Source: Odobenus rosmarus divergens
Lineage: Eukaryota > Chordata > Mammalia > Carnivora > Odobenidae
Length of the DNA: 64,000 nucleotides
Assembly (NCBI RefSeq): GCF_000321225.1
Contig: NW_004452178.1
Location: 273,370 to 337,369, forward strand
Direction: 5' to 3'
The notes under the pieces were generated by a model that ran no database searches, had not been told where the DNA came from, and saw only the letters and a list, made by a program, of their open reading frames with translations. Below, piece by piece: positions 36,755 through 46,509 of this stretch. Position 1 is the stretch's first letter. Each line of letters starts with the position of its first letter. A program made the translations under genes and the position numbers.

Positions 36755-37780
36755 CAATCTCAAACTTAGAGATAAGCTACAAGGACAGTACAAAGAATAA
36801 CTTTTTCCTTCAACTATTTAGTTCAGACTTATGCCCTATCTCCCCTTAATACCTTAGCGTCTATTTCCTATAAACAAAGACATTCTGCAACATAACAACA
36901 AAATCAGGAAATTGACATTGATGCATCTCTACCACCTACTCCTCAACCTTTCAAGGATTTCCAGATAGCAAAATGATCCAGTTTGGAATCACACATTACA
37001 TTTAGTCGTTATGTGTCTTTAATCTCCTTTGCTCTGGAAGAGTTCCTCAGCTTTTTTTCAACTTATATGACATTGACACATTTGAAGATTAAAGGACAGT
37101 TATTTTGTGACATGTCCATCAGTTTCACTTTGTCTGTTGTTTCTCATGATTAGATTCTGGTTAGGAGCCTTTGGCAGGAATACCACAAAAGTGATGGTGC
37201 ATTCTTTCTAGCAACCTCTTAGATGGTGTATGATTTTTGTTTGTCCCACTGATGATGTTAACTTTGATCACTTGCTAGGGATGGTATCTGCCAGGCTTTT
37301 CCACTGTGAACTTACTTTTTTCCCTTATTCATACATATTTTGTGGGCAAAGGGCTATGTGGAAGAGGTATTTTAAAGTTATGTAAACATCCTTTTTTCTC
37401 ATCAAAGTTTCAACTTATTCATTTGTTTATTATATCAGTATGAACTCATGATTTCTTATTATTCTCAGTGATTAATTGTTTATTTTGAGGCTCAAATAGT
37501 TCAAGATTTGCCTGGGAAGAGCCAAAATATGTCATTTTGATGTGCCCTATCATCTTTTAGCACCTCCTTACTTTCTAGTACAAAAAGCTATTCCAGGCTC
37601 TTGTATTTTCCTTGTCCCAGCTCTGGAATCAGGCATTTCTTCATGGAGACCTGGTTCCTTTTAGAGCTTTCAGTGGGTAATGGTATTTGGAGTCCAGGAT
37701 GTGGGCTCTGGGTATACTCCTTGTTATAGTAGAGGAAGCTATTCCAAGACCTTTTCACTGGAGAGAAGAGTGAGGGTATG
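36755..37780 (-). mobile_element. L1M-type 3' UTR, antisense
   Basis: The plus strand is the complement of a long non-coding L1 3' region: 'gaaacaatctcaaacttag', 'caggaaattgacattgatgc', 'acacattacatttagtcg', 'tcatgattagattctggtta', 'aggaataccacaaaagtgat', 'ggtatctgccaggcttttcc' and 'aatggtatttggagtccagg'. Two related copies in the same orientation lie at 48980-50330 and 62650-63260; for example 36965-37060 aligns with 62868-62960. Confidence 0.85.
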
Positions 37781-37821
37781 TATCTGTATGCATATACATA
37801 TGCATACACACACATTTACAT

Positions 37822-38060
37822 CAAATATGAACAGCTTGTGAGAGAAGACTGGCTGTGAAAGGAAGAGATAACAAAAAATAAGATCAATAAAAATAATACA
37901 AGTTTTTCCTTCCTTTTTCCTCCTTTTCTCTTCCTGAGTAAGTCAGTCCTAAAGCTATTGGGTGGGGCAAAACAAGAGAGCTATCTACAGGGAAGCTTGG
38001 CTGGTGTGGGATAGAGGAGCCCAAGCAGCGTGGGGAGTGTGTCCACGCAGAGGAAAGGTC
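37822..38060 (+). repeat. Left arm of the inverted repeat
   Basis: Pairs with 38984-39232 read on the opposite strand; by eye roughly three quarters of positions agree over about 235 bp, with small gaps in the A-rich and CT-rich parts. Confidence 0.8.
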
Positions 38061-38172
38061 CAGGTTGAGATTTTCTAAGCCCAAGGCAGAAGGGGGGTGG
38101 AGGGTGAACTGTGCAGAGGAGAGGAGTACGCTGGCATGGGCTACTGGAGCCTAAGCAGGGTGAAGGGGGGGC
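37999..38172 (+). repeat. Degenerate ~60-bp tandem units 1-3
   Basis: Each unit has the order 'ctggtgtgggat', 'ggagcccaagcag', 'gtggggagtgtgtccacgcag', 'aggaaagg' with variation. Unit 1 starts about 37999, unit 2 about 38059, unit 3 about 38125 and is cut at 38172 by the LTR. Unit 1 is shared with the left arm. Confidence 0.7.
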
Positions 38173-38613
38173 CAGATTAATCCGAATTTTCCAGGGAAAC
38201 AGAATCAATAGGGGAGAGAAGGAAAGAGAGAAACAGAGAGATTTACTACATGATTATTGAGGCTGAGAAATCTAGGATCTACAGTCAGCAAGCTGGAGAC
38301 TTAGGAGAGCTGATGGTATAAATTCTAGTCTGAGTCTGAGACTATGTCTTGGCCAGTCTTGGCTAAGAGAAGCCCAGTGTCCGAGCTCAAAGATAGTTAG
38401 GCAGAGAGCAGGAATTCTTTCTTACTCTTACTCTGTTCAGGTTGGATGAGGCCTACCCACAATGGGGAAGGCAATCTGCTTTATTCAGTCTGTAAATTCA
38501 AATGTTAATCTCATCTAGAACCATCCTCACAGGTACATCCAAAAGTAATGTTTAACCAAATATCTGGGTACCCCATGACCAAATCAAGGTGATATATAAA
38601 CTTAACCATCACA
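38173..38613 (-). mobile_element. Solo LTR inside the tandem array
   Basis: On the minus strand it begins TGTGATGGTTAAG at 38613 and ends near 38173 after 'ctgtttccctgg'. Internal plus-strand blocks 'gaggctgagaaatctaggat', 'cagcaagctggagacttagg', 'ttggatgaggcctacccaca', 'aaatgttaatctcatctaga' and 'aaccaaatatctgggtaccc' belong to a common mammalian ERV-type LTR whose name I cannot fix. It has no retroviral interior. Array unit 3 resumes directly after it ('gtattcatatgtgagga'). Confidence 0.7.
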
Positions 38614-38940
38614 GTATTCATATGTGAGGATATTCTGGCTGCAATTTCAGAGCCTAAGGGGGGTAATAAATGTGTCCATACAGGGGAAGGCCCAGTGGGA
38701 GTTATTAGAACCCAAATGAGGTGGGAAGGGCATCCATGAATGGGGGCAACCTGACATAGGTGTCACAGCATGGCAAGGTGAGCATGCTGTCCATGCAGAG
38801 ATGTTGCTTGGTGAGGGACATCAGAACCCAGCAGGATAAGCGGAGTGTGCATACCGGGGAAGGCTCAGCCTGGGGTATAGGAACACAGAGCTATATGGGA
38901 TGTAAGGACAGCATTAAGAGAGAGGAGAGGGTGGCCATGG
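38614..38940 (+). repeat. Degenerate ~60-bp tandem units 3 (end) to 8
   Basis: Units restart about 38635, 38691, 38753, 38813 and 38866. Conserved pieces are 'agagcctaag', 'gtgtccatacaggggaagg', 'agaacccaaatgagg', 'ctgtccatgcagagatg' and 'agaacccagcagg'. Same orientation as units 1-3. Confidence 0.65.
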
Positions 38941-38983
38941 TGATGGGTGCTTTGGCTGCACACAGGAACGTTGATCAAACGGT

Positions 38984-39232
38984 GGCCTTCCCCCCATGTG
39001 GACACACTTCCTCATCCTGCTTAGCCTCCGACGTCCCACACCAGCCAGCCCTCTGTGTGCACAGCTCCCTTGCTTTGCCCCACCTAATGGTTTTAGGACT
39101 GAATTATTCGGGAAGGGAGAAGGAGAAGGAAAAGGAAAAGAGGCATAGTGTTCTTTTTATTGGCCTTTTTTTGTTTGTTATCTGTTCTTCCAGCACTGCC
39201 AGTATTCTCTGACAAGTTGTTTGTACTTGCCC
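38984..39232 (-). repeat. Right arm of the inverted repeat
   Basis: Mirror of 37822-38060, including one array unit in inverted orientation. The longest open frame of the window (38760-39212, 150 codons) crosses it, but I regard it as a by-product of the repeat. L2 sequence starts immediately after 39232. Confidence 0.8.
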
Positions 39233-39621
39233 TCCTCATTTTCTACTCTTTAGTCATTCGTCAACCCGCTCCCATCTGGCTTCGGCCCTCAGCACTTTCA
39301 GAAGTCACTAGGTCACCAATGTCTTCTTTATTTTTAAACCCAAGAGATCTTTTTCAGTCCTTATGCCACCTAATCTGTTCGAGGTATTTGATCATTTGAC
39401 CTCTGAACATGGCCGTTCCTTTCGCTTCCATGACGCGGCACCCCTGTGCTGCTCCTCCTGCCTCACTGGCTAGCTCTGCTTTACATCCTCCTCTTGCCGC
39501 ACCTACTGCTTGAACGCTGGTGCTGTCCAAGACTCAGCCCCAGGCCTTCTGCTCTTCTCACTGTTTGTGCTCCCACGTTCCAGACCTGCTTTTGCTCTGG
39601 TTGTCATCTATATGCTAATAT

Positions 39622-39797
39622 GTTATTTATTTTTTTAAAGATTTTATTTATTTGAGAGAAAGAGAGAGCACAAGGCAGGGGAGCAGCAGGCAGAGGGAGA
39701 GGGAGAAGCGGGCTCCCTGCAATGTGGGACTGGATCCCAGGATCCCGGGATCATGACCTGAGCTGAAGGCTTAACCAACTGAGCCACCCAGGTGCCC
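39622..39797 (-). mobile_element. CAN-SINE nested in L2
   Basis: Minus-strand copy with head GGCACCTGGGTGGCTCAGTT, slightly shortened head-to-B-box spacing and a short CT tract. The perfect 14-bp target duplication ctatatgctaatat (39608-39621, 39798-39811) contains the codons of the decayed L2 YADD box. Confidence 0.97.
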
Positions 39798-40281
39798 CTA
39801 TATGCTAATATTTTAGAAATCTTTGTCTCTATCTCTGTAAGCCTGACTTTGAGCTCAAAACACATACACCCCACTGTCTGCCATGCATTCACTCAACTCA
39901 GCAGTATTTATTGAGCACCTGCTATATACTAGGTGCACTGTTGTAGAGTCTTACCATCTTCATTTAAATGTCTCAGAGGCACCTAAAACTCAGCATACTC
40001 AGATAATGCCATTATCATCATCTTTCCTTTGTGGCCTATGCATATATCCAAGGTTCTCCAACTCAGTACAGGGCATAATCATCTTATCCTCTGTCAGAGC
40101 CAGAAACATCTGACCCTCAACTCCTCATCCTCACATCTAGTCAATTACTAAGTCCTACTGATTTTACCTTTTACTTATCTCTTAAATCTGTCCAGTACTT
40201 TCCATTTCCATGAACACTTAGACCTGGCCACCATTGTTCCTGGACTACAGCCTCCTAACTGGCCTCCCTGTCTCTAGTCTT

Positions 40282-40477
40282 TTTTTTTTTTTAAGATTTT
40301 ATTTATTTATTTGACAGAGACAGAGACAGCGAGAGCAGGAACACAAGCAGGGGGAGTGGGAGAGGGAGAAGCAGGCTTCCCACTGAACAGGGAGCCCGAT
40401 GAGGGGCTCTATCCCAGGACCCTGGGATCGTGACCTGAGCCAAAGGCAGATGCTTAACGACTGAGCCATCCAGGCGC
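40282..40477 (-). mobile_element. CAN-SINE nested in L2 (younger subfamily)
   Basis: Near-consensus minus-strand copy with a T12 run at the tail side and a perfect 19-bp target duplication, cctccctgtctctagtctt, at 40263-40281 and 40478-40496. Removing it restores continuous L2. Confidence 0.98.
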
Positions 40478-41209
40478 CCTCCCTGTCTCTAGTCTTGACC
40501 CTCCGCATACACATACTTTCAAACTACTGTCCATATGGTAGTCAGAATGTTCTTTCTACAATGCAGATATAATCATATCATTCTCCAGCTTTTAAATCTT
40601 TCATTTGGGCTCCCTTTGCTCTTGAGTTAGAGGGGAAACTCGAACGTAGCTTCAAAGCTGCCCATGATCTATCCTGCTTAGCTTTTCACTTCTGCTCTTT
40701 CTGCACATTGAACCTTCTTTACAGGCTCCAGATGGTTCTTTTGGCTGATAACATCCCTCATTTCTGCTACCTCCACTTAGGACCACCCTTCCTCTTGCCC
40801 TTTTCCTGAAGAACTTCTACTCATCCTTCAGGTCATGGGAATGTTGCTTCCTCAAAGAAGCCATCCTTGATACATAGACATGGTTAGGTCCTCCGTACCC
40901 TGAAACCCCCTGTCCTTTCACATATCATGCTTGCTTTCTTACAATCACTTGTTTAAAAGTCTGTGTTCCGAGACAGGCTGAATGTTCCATGAAATCAGGA
41001 ATCCTTTCTATCTTACACCATCTATGTCTCGCATGGTGACAAGCACACAGCAGAAGTTCAATAAATATTTGCTAAATGGATGAGTGAATTATTGGTGTTA
41101 TAATAACAAACTAGACCCTATTAGGTTTATCCTTTTACAATCTGGAAACATCATGAACTGATGTTAATGCATTCAATTAGTGTTAATAGATAAATATGTG
41201 ATGCTATAT

Positions 41210-41412
41210 GGTATAAAGGTTGAGAACAGCCTGCCTTGTTTCAAATCCCAGCATCTCCCCTTATTCACTGTGTGCCTTGGGCAGTCGCTACCATTCCTGT
41301 ACCTATATTTGCCCATCTGTCATATGTTGTACTGAAGATTAAATGAGTCAATGTGTGTAAGTTACTTAGAATAGTGCCTGCAGCAATACTATATAAATAA
41401 GAGTTATTATTA
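41210..41412 (+). mobile_element. MIR SINE
   Basis: Blocks 'gtttcaaatcccagcatctc', 'ttattcactgtgtgccttgg', 'gcccatctgtcata', 'gaagattaaatgagtcaatg' and 'gaatagtgcctgcagca' span nearly the whole MIR. Confidence 0.8.
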
Positions 41413-42074
41413 TGTTTGTGATATTTTCATCTAGACAAGAACCTTGCCTTTACAAACTCCCTTGATCATGGGAATAGATTCAAAAGATAAGGAATTTCAG
41501 GGAAGTGGACAGAATAGTGAACAAGACCATTTTGGGGGAAAATTCCAAGATAGTCCAGTCTAAACCTGCTGTATGGGCATGATTATGAGTAGCAACTCTC
41601 TTGATCTCAATAGTGTTTATCTCAAAGTTACCCCAATAGAAGATACATTGTAATGGCCAACCTGAGCAGAAGGAACCTCCAGAGCCTCTCCATGTTTTAT
41701 GGATATGATCTGCACTCTGGCCCCGAAGCCAGGAACCCTGATCCCGTCTTTGCAGGGACTTCCCAAGACTCATCATAGCAACACAGAAACACTTAGACCT
41801 CCCACTAGTATGTGGACATCATGCATTGCTTCAGGCTACACATGACTCCTCTCAGTGCCACATTTGTTCTTAAATGGAACTTAAGTCACAGGAGGAGGGA
41901 TAATGGCAGCTTAGCAACAGAGGTGACTTTATGGGCTGCTTGTTCTCTAACCTGTTCTCTTTTGATGTTGTATCAATCCCCAGGTGAGGACAGGCACAAT
42001 GACAAAGGAAATGTCAGGTGTGGATCATGTTGTTAAAAGCTCATTCAAAAATACCTGGCCCAGTATTCAGTGCA

Positions 42075-42105
<31 letters not shown>

Positions 42106-42244
42106 AAGATATTTAAATTTTTTAAATGGCCATAACAAAAGAGAAGTTTTAAAGTAATTAAAAATAAGTTTGTAAGAGGATAGGGATGTAATGATTTGTG
42201 TTTTTTAAAAATTATGATGAAAACCTAGCTTTAAAATATAAATA
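41413..42244. other. No gene; microsatellite inside
   Basis: Unassigned. The 98-codon minus-strand frame at 41480-41776 has no motif I can name. Confidence 0.4.
42075..42106. repeat. (TAAA)8 microsatellite
   Basis: Eight uninterrupted TAAA units followed by AAGAT. Confidence 0.95.
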
Positions 42245-42465
42245 AGTGATGGGGATGTAATGCACAGCATTGTGACTATATATTGCATAGTCTAAAGTTG
42301 CTAAGAGAATAGATCTTAAAAGTTCTCATCATAAGAAAAAAATTTTTGTAACTATGTATAGTGACGATGTTAAATAGACTTGCAATATATACAATACTGA
42401 ACCATCATGTTGTACATCTGAGACTAATATAATGCTCTATGTCAATTATAACTTGATTTAAAAGC
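42245..42465 (+). mobile_element. L1 3' terminus
   Basis: Sense-strand blocks 'gggatgtaatgcacagcatt', 'gtgactatatattgcatagt', 'agttgctaagagaatagatc', 'ttaaaagttctcatcataag', 'tcatgttgtacatctgagac' and 'atgtcaattataacttgatt' are the end of an L1. The reverse complement of the same terminus is at 34095-34360. Confidence 0.85.
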
Positions 42466-42552
42466 AAAGACTAATATCAAATTTAATAAATGTTAGTGTT
42501 TTGAAAAAGTAAGTAATGTGCAAAATGTAAAAGAAGCTTTCCCACAGAGAGG

Positions 42553-42789
42553 GTTTTTGTTTTGTTTTGTTTTTCGGTTTTTGGTTTTGTTTTTTTTTTT
42601 TTTTAGAGAAGGGGAAAGAGAGAGCAAGCATGAGTGGAGGGACAGAGGGAGAGGGAGAGAGAATTCCAAGCAGGCTCCACACCCAGCACAGAGGCCGACG
42701 CAGGGCTCGATCTCACCACCCAGAGATCATGACCTGAGCCGAAATCAAGATCCAGACTCTTAACTGACTGAGCCCCCCAGGCGCCCTGG
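42553..42789 (-). mobile_element. CAN-SINE (older subfamily)
   Basis: Minus-strand copy; the long T/G-rich stretch at 42553-42604 is the complement of an expanded (AAAAC)n-like tail. The middle contains 'gagatcatgacctgagccga' and 'aaatcaagatccagactctt', marking the older type. Target duplication ccacagagagg at 42542-42552 and 42790-42800. Confidence 0.95.
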
Positions 42790-42800
42790 CCACAGAGAGG

Positions 42801-43224
42801 TTTAACAAATATGTGAATAATATATATAAATAAAATGAAAAGCGCTTGGTTAATAACATATATTTCTAAAAGGTGAATCAAGGGTATTTGTTTTAAATGA
42901 TAGAAAAATGCATTTTTAAAATGACAACTAAGCATTATTTACGGACCCATGCAGCAAATCGACTAGATTAACAGAGAATTAGTGTGGAAGATGTTCTCCC
43001 TCACTTCCAAAAGATGCAAAGAAAGTCTGAATAAGAAATCAGATACCAATCCCCCAGGATTCAGTCAACACACAATTTCTGCCAGCATCCAAAATATGGC
43101 ACAGATTCAGAACCTGGCAAGTAAGAAAGGGAGTGACTAGAACCCCAATCACTGCATCATCTTGGGATAGAGAGGAGGCCTTTACTCACACTTGCTAGAT
43201 GTGGAAATTTATGAGAGTGACAAT
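42801..43224. other. No recognisable feature
   Basis: Unassigned sequence between a CAN-SINE and a MIR. Confidence 0.4.
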
Positions 43225-43375
43225 TACCTACACCTCAGTTCCCTCGTCTTTAATTTGGGTATAAAAACATACTTAGCTAAAGGGTTTTGGGGAGTATTAC
43301 GTTAGTTAATACCTGCAAAGTGCAACACAATGCCTAGCACATAATAAACTCCCAGTAAATGTTAGCTATAACCAT
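43225..43375 (+). mobile_element. MIR SINE, partial
   Basis: 'acacctcagttccctcgtct', 'gagtattacgttagttaata' and 'aacacaatgcctagcacata' then 'cagtaaatgttagcta' give the MIR 3' half. Confidence 0.7.
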
Positions 43376-43599
43376 GTTTATTACATTGATTTCCACTACA
43401 CCCTAAGTGATGCCTTCCTATATGCCTATAATCATGTACATCTTTTGTGGAGAATGGTATTTGGAGGCCAGGATGTTTGATATTTGCACTTATTTGCATT
43501 TATATCCAGAAGGACCTTCACCTCCAGAGTTAACAAAACCTGGCTATCAATTCTAGCTTCTTCATTTGCAGACAGTGAAACTTTAGGTGGGCAGTTTTA

Positions 43600-43720
43600 A
43601 CTCCCTTGTCTTCAGTGTCCTTATCTTTAAGATGGAATAAAACCTACCTTGCTGGGTTGTAATAAAGATTAAGTGAGATAATATATGTAAAGTGCCAGAC
43701 ACAAAATGATGTTTCACAAA
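43600..43720 (+). mobile_element. MIR SINE, partial
   Basis: 'gtgtccttatctttaagatg', 'ctgggttgtaataaagatta', 'agtgagataatatatgtaaa' and 'gtgccagacacaaaatg'. Confidence 0.65.
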
Positions 43721-44343
43721 AAGCAACAATATAATAGGTACTAAAAAGAGATGTTTTATCAATGTTCCATTAATATTTTATTGGGAAATATAAAAATGGA
43801 AATTCAGGCAAAGAAAAAATATTTCAGATTGAAGCCAGTTCAACAAGCAGACGAAAAATCTCTAGTGAAATAATTCTATGTCCCGTACCGTTCCCAATGA
43901 CTGGGATGAGCTGGTATGCTAATTACAAAATTTTTTGGAACATTTGAAAAAAATAAGGCATTTGTGTATTTTGGCAGCATAGAAAAGAAGCGCTACTTGG
44001 TATGATTTGCTGTAATGACATATTTATCAGAAGCAGTTCACTTTATCTGCTGCAGAATGCTCTTTGATGTCATTAACCTACAGAAATAATTATAGGAAAG
44101 TAATGCAAGATTCTTCAAAGGGTGAGGTGACAGGGGCTTTCCTCCACTCCTGAAGGCTACATCAATTAATGCAGCAAACCACAGTCCTCTGGAGTCCAGG
44201 AAGTAAGGAATTAGAACGCACCTGAATCAAAGGCCCTCAAAAATTCTTCTGATCACTTATATTAATCATATTGACATTGATTCTTGGAAAGAAAACCCTG
44301 GTAATTATTTAATAATGCAAGTCTTCTGCAAAACTCCAAAATT
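43721..44343. other. No recognisable feature
   Basis: AT-rich unassigned sequence. Confidence 0.4.
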
Positions 44344-44357
44344 CACAAATCTAAAAT

Positions 44358-44552
44358 ATTTTTTAATTTTTTTAGATTATTTATTTGAGAGAGAGTGAGA
44401 AAGAGAGGGAAGGCGCTGAGTGAGAGGGAGAGACAGAATCTCAGTCAGACTCCCCACTGGGTGCAGAGCCCAATGTGAGGCTCAGTCTCACGACCCTGAG
44501 ATCATGACCTGAGCCAAAATCAAGAGTCAGTCACTGAGCCACCCAGGCGCCC
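44358..44552 (-). mobile_element. CAN-SINE (older subfamily)
   Basis: Minus-strand copy with 'gagatcatgacctgagccaa' and 'aatcaagagtcagtcactga'; part of the head region between the two is deleted. Target duplication cacaaatctaaaat / cacaaatctgaaat at 44344-44357 and 44553-44566. Confidence 0.95.
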
Positions 44553-44566
44553 CACAAATCTGAAAT

Positions 44567-44889
44567 TTTAAATGATAATATAAATCATGATCAACATGCT
44601 CCTGTTGACTCTGAAGGAGAAAGTTTGGGTTTAATAGAAAGAATATCACACTTGGACTCAGGACAGCCAAATTCAAAACGCTAGTTGGCCACTCATAGCT
44701 GAATGCACAGTGCTGCTCACTGAGCTGCCCAGTCTGTTTTCCCCCCTGTGGCATAAGAATGAAATGACCTCCACATGGGCGGGGGGGTGGGGGTGTGAAG
44801 ATTACACAAACAAAAGTGTGTTTGTTACTGGCCCGGAGCAGAAGCTATAATTATTAACTGAATCAAAGATTACTTTTAACATAAAATAA
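44567..44889. other. Unassigned, with a G-rich cluster
   Basis: Only notable item is a G-rich run at 44777-44793 (GGGC, G7, T, G5), compatible with a G-quadruplex. Confidence 0.4.
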
Positions 44890-45650
44890 TAATAATTATA
44901 ATAGCTAACATTTATTGTTTATGTACAATGTACCAGCTGCTGTCCTAAACATTTTACGTTAATCGTCTCATTTTTTCTTACCATATGATCTAGCAATCCC
45001 ATTTCTGGGTATATATCTAAAGAAATTGAAAGCAGGATCTCAAAGACATGTCTGCACTCCCACAATAGCCAAAAATATGGAAACAACCTAAATGTCCATC
45101 AATGGATGAATGGATAAATAAAATGTTACATATACATATGTATATATATAACAGTATATTATTTCACCTTTAAAAAGAAGGAAATCCTGCCATTTGCAAT
45201 AACATGGATGAATCTGGACAACATATGTTAAGCGAAATAAACCATAAAAGACAAACACAGCTCTTATATGAGGTTTCTAAAGTAGTCAAACCCATAGAAA
45301 CAGAGTAGAGTAGTGGTTGCTGGAGGTGTGGGGGAAGAGAGAGTGAGTTGCTATTCAATGCCTAGAGCATTTCAGGTATGCAAGATGAGTAAGTTCTAGA
45401 GATCTGCTCTACGGCATGGTGCCTAGAGTTAACAATGCTGGATTGTACACTTAAAAATTTGTTAAAAGGATGGATCTCATGTTAAATGTTCTTATCAAAA
45501 GAAAAAGAAAAAGGGAAGAAAAAGAGCTATGAGGAAAGTTCTATCATTATCTCTTTTTTTCATTTGGGGAAAAGGTTTAGAGAAGTTAAGTAAGCAGCCT
45601 AAGTTTACATAAAAGATAAGTGCCCAAACCCAGGGTAAGACAAGTTTTTC
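44890..45650 (-). mobile_element. MIR SINE split by an L1
   Basis: The left part (44890-44978: 'atagctaacatttattgttt', 'gtaccagctgctgtcctaaa', 'cattttacgttaatcgtctc') and the right part (45520-45650: 'atcattatctctttttttca', 'aggtttagagaagttaagta', 'agataagtgcccaaacccag') join into one antisense MIR after removal of the L1. Confidence 0.75.
44979..45519 (+). mobile_element. L1 3' end inserted in a MIR
   Basis: Begins in the ORF2 C-terminal coding region ('accatatgatctagcaatcc', 'aaacaacctaaatgtccatc', 'ggatgaatggataaataaaa'), continues through 'aacatggatgaatctggaca', 'gagtagtggttgctggaggt' and 'gattgtacacttaaaaattt' and ends in an A/G-rich tail at 45498-45519. It is 5'-truncated to about 540 bp. 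Confidence 0.88.
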
Positions 45651-46509
45651 TTATACCCAAAGCCTATATGTTTCCAATTTTTGGTTTTCAAATTATTTCT
45701 TAATAGCAAAAGACTTTATTCAAATGAAATGTTTTGTTCTCACCAATTACATGTAACAGATAAAAAATGAGAGACCAGTATTCAATCAGGAACTGAAAAC
45801 TTTGCCTCTTTGTGGCCTTAGCAATACCTCAGAGGAACCTAGAACTTATGGAAACAAGCGTGAAAGTCATTGCTATGATGATCACATCCTTTCCACATTT
45901 ATGATTGTGACAGTTTGCAACCCGCTGGAAAGGTCTATGACAAGTAATAATTTGTCATGTTTCTAAAGTATTAATTTGAATCTTGCATTGCAAAACTGTT
46001 GGGAGCAAGTCATTTACCTGGTAAGTGAGCTTTTTAGAAGTGTGAGAATACCTCCAAGTTACACGTGATTTGTGGTACATATATGATTTGGGAGCAAGCC
46101 AAAGCCTGGGCAAACATTCCCATGCTCATGAATCAGGGGATTCACAAAGAATTTGGACATAACTATTGACAAAATGTCTAGATTCTACCATACATGATTA
46201 CTGCAAACTGGCAAAGTGTGTCTTTCATTTTATTGTTAATGAGTAAAGAATGTCACATTACTCAGCACAGTGCCTCAGTGTTTCCTCAGATTGCCGGGTT
46301 TAACAAAAATACAAGATACCCAGTTTAATTTGAATTTCAGACAGGTAACAAATGCCTTTTTGTATAAGTATATCCCAAATATTGCATGGGACAATACTAA
46401 AAAAATAGTTGTAATTTCCTTAAAATTTTTTTATTTTATATGCTTACTTAGAAAGCCAGGTTATTAACAGCAGGCAGTGAACTGTAATATATCTTAATCC
46501 ACACACACA
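45651..46509. other. No recognisable feature
   Basis: Unassigned sequence. Confidence 0.4.

Larger units (their letters stand above)
37822..39232. mobile_element. Unrecognised inverted-repeat element with minisatellite core
   Basis: Two arms, 37822-38060 and 38984-39232, are inverted relative to each other. Reading the left arm on plus and the right arm on minus, the same blocks occur in order: 'aacagcttgtgagagaagac' / 'aacaacttgtcagagaatac'; 'gataacaaa' in both; 'caataaaaa' in both; 'cagtcctaaa' in both; 'aggtggggcaaagcaagggagct' with few changes (left 37960-37982); 'ggctggtgtggga' in both; 'gtgtgtccac' in both. Between the arms lies a degenerate array of units near 60 bp, split by an LTR. 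The layout suggests a long-TIR or foldback DNA transposon. I do not recognise the family, and I saw no clear target duplication. An L1 3' UTR ends just to the left and an L2 starts just to the right. Confidence 0.7.
39233..41095 (+). mobile_element. L2 LINE, long 3' remnant
   Basis: The sense strand covers the late reverse transcriptase region to the 3' end. 'LPHWLALLYILLLPHLLLERWCC' type frames near 39446-39620 correspond to the L2 stretch before the active site, which is decayed to HLYANM around 39604-39623 (YADD in the family). Next come 'aaatgtctcagaggcaccta', 'ccaccattgttcctggacta', 'cagcctcctaactggcctcc', 'cttctactcatccttcaggt', 'gcttcctcaaagaagccatc' and the terminal 'gttcaataaatatttgctaa' and 'tggatgagtgaatta'. 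Two minus-strand CAN-SINEs are nested inside. All frames are broken; it cannot move. Confidence 0.85.

Noticed and set aside
38760..39212. 150-codon open frame, the longest in the window
   Set aside because: It lies wholly in the minisatellite and right arm of the inverted-repeat element, has no domain, and its homologous copy in the left arm is short and antisense. Treated as a by-product of the repeat.
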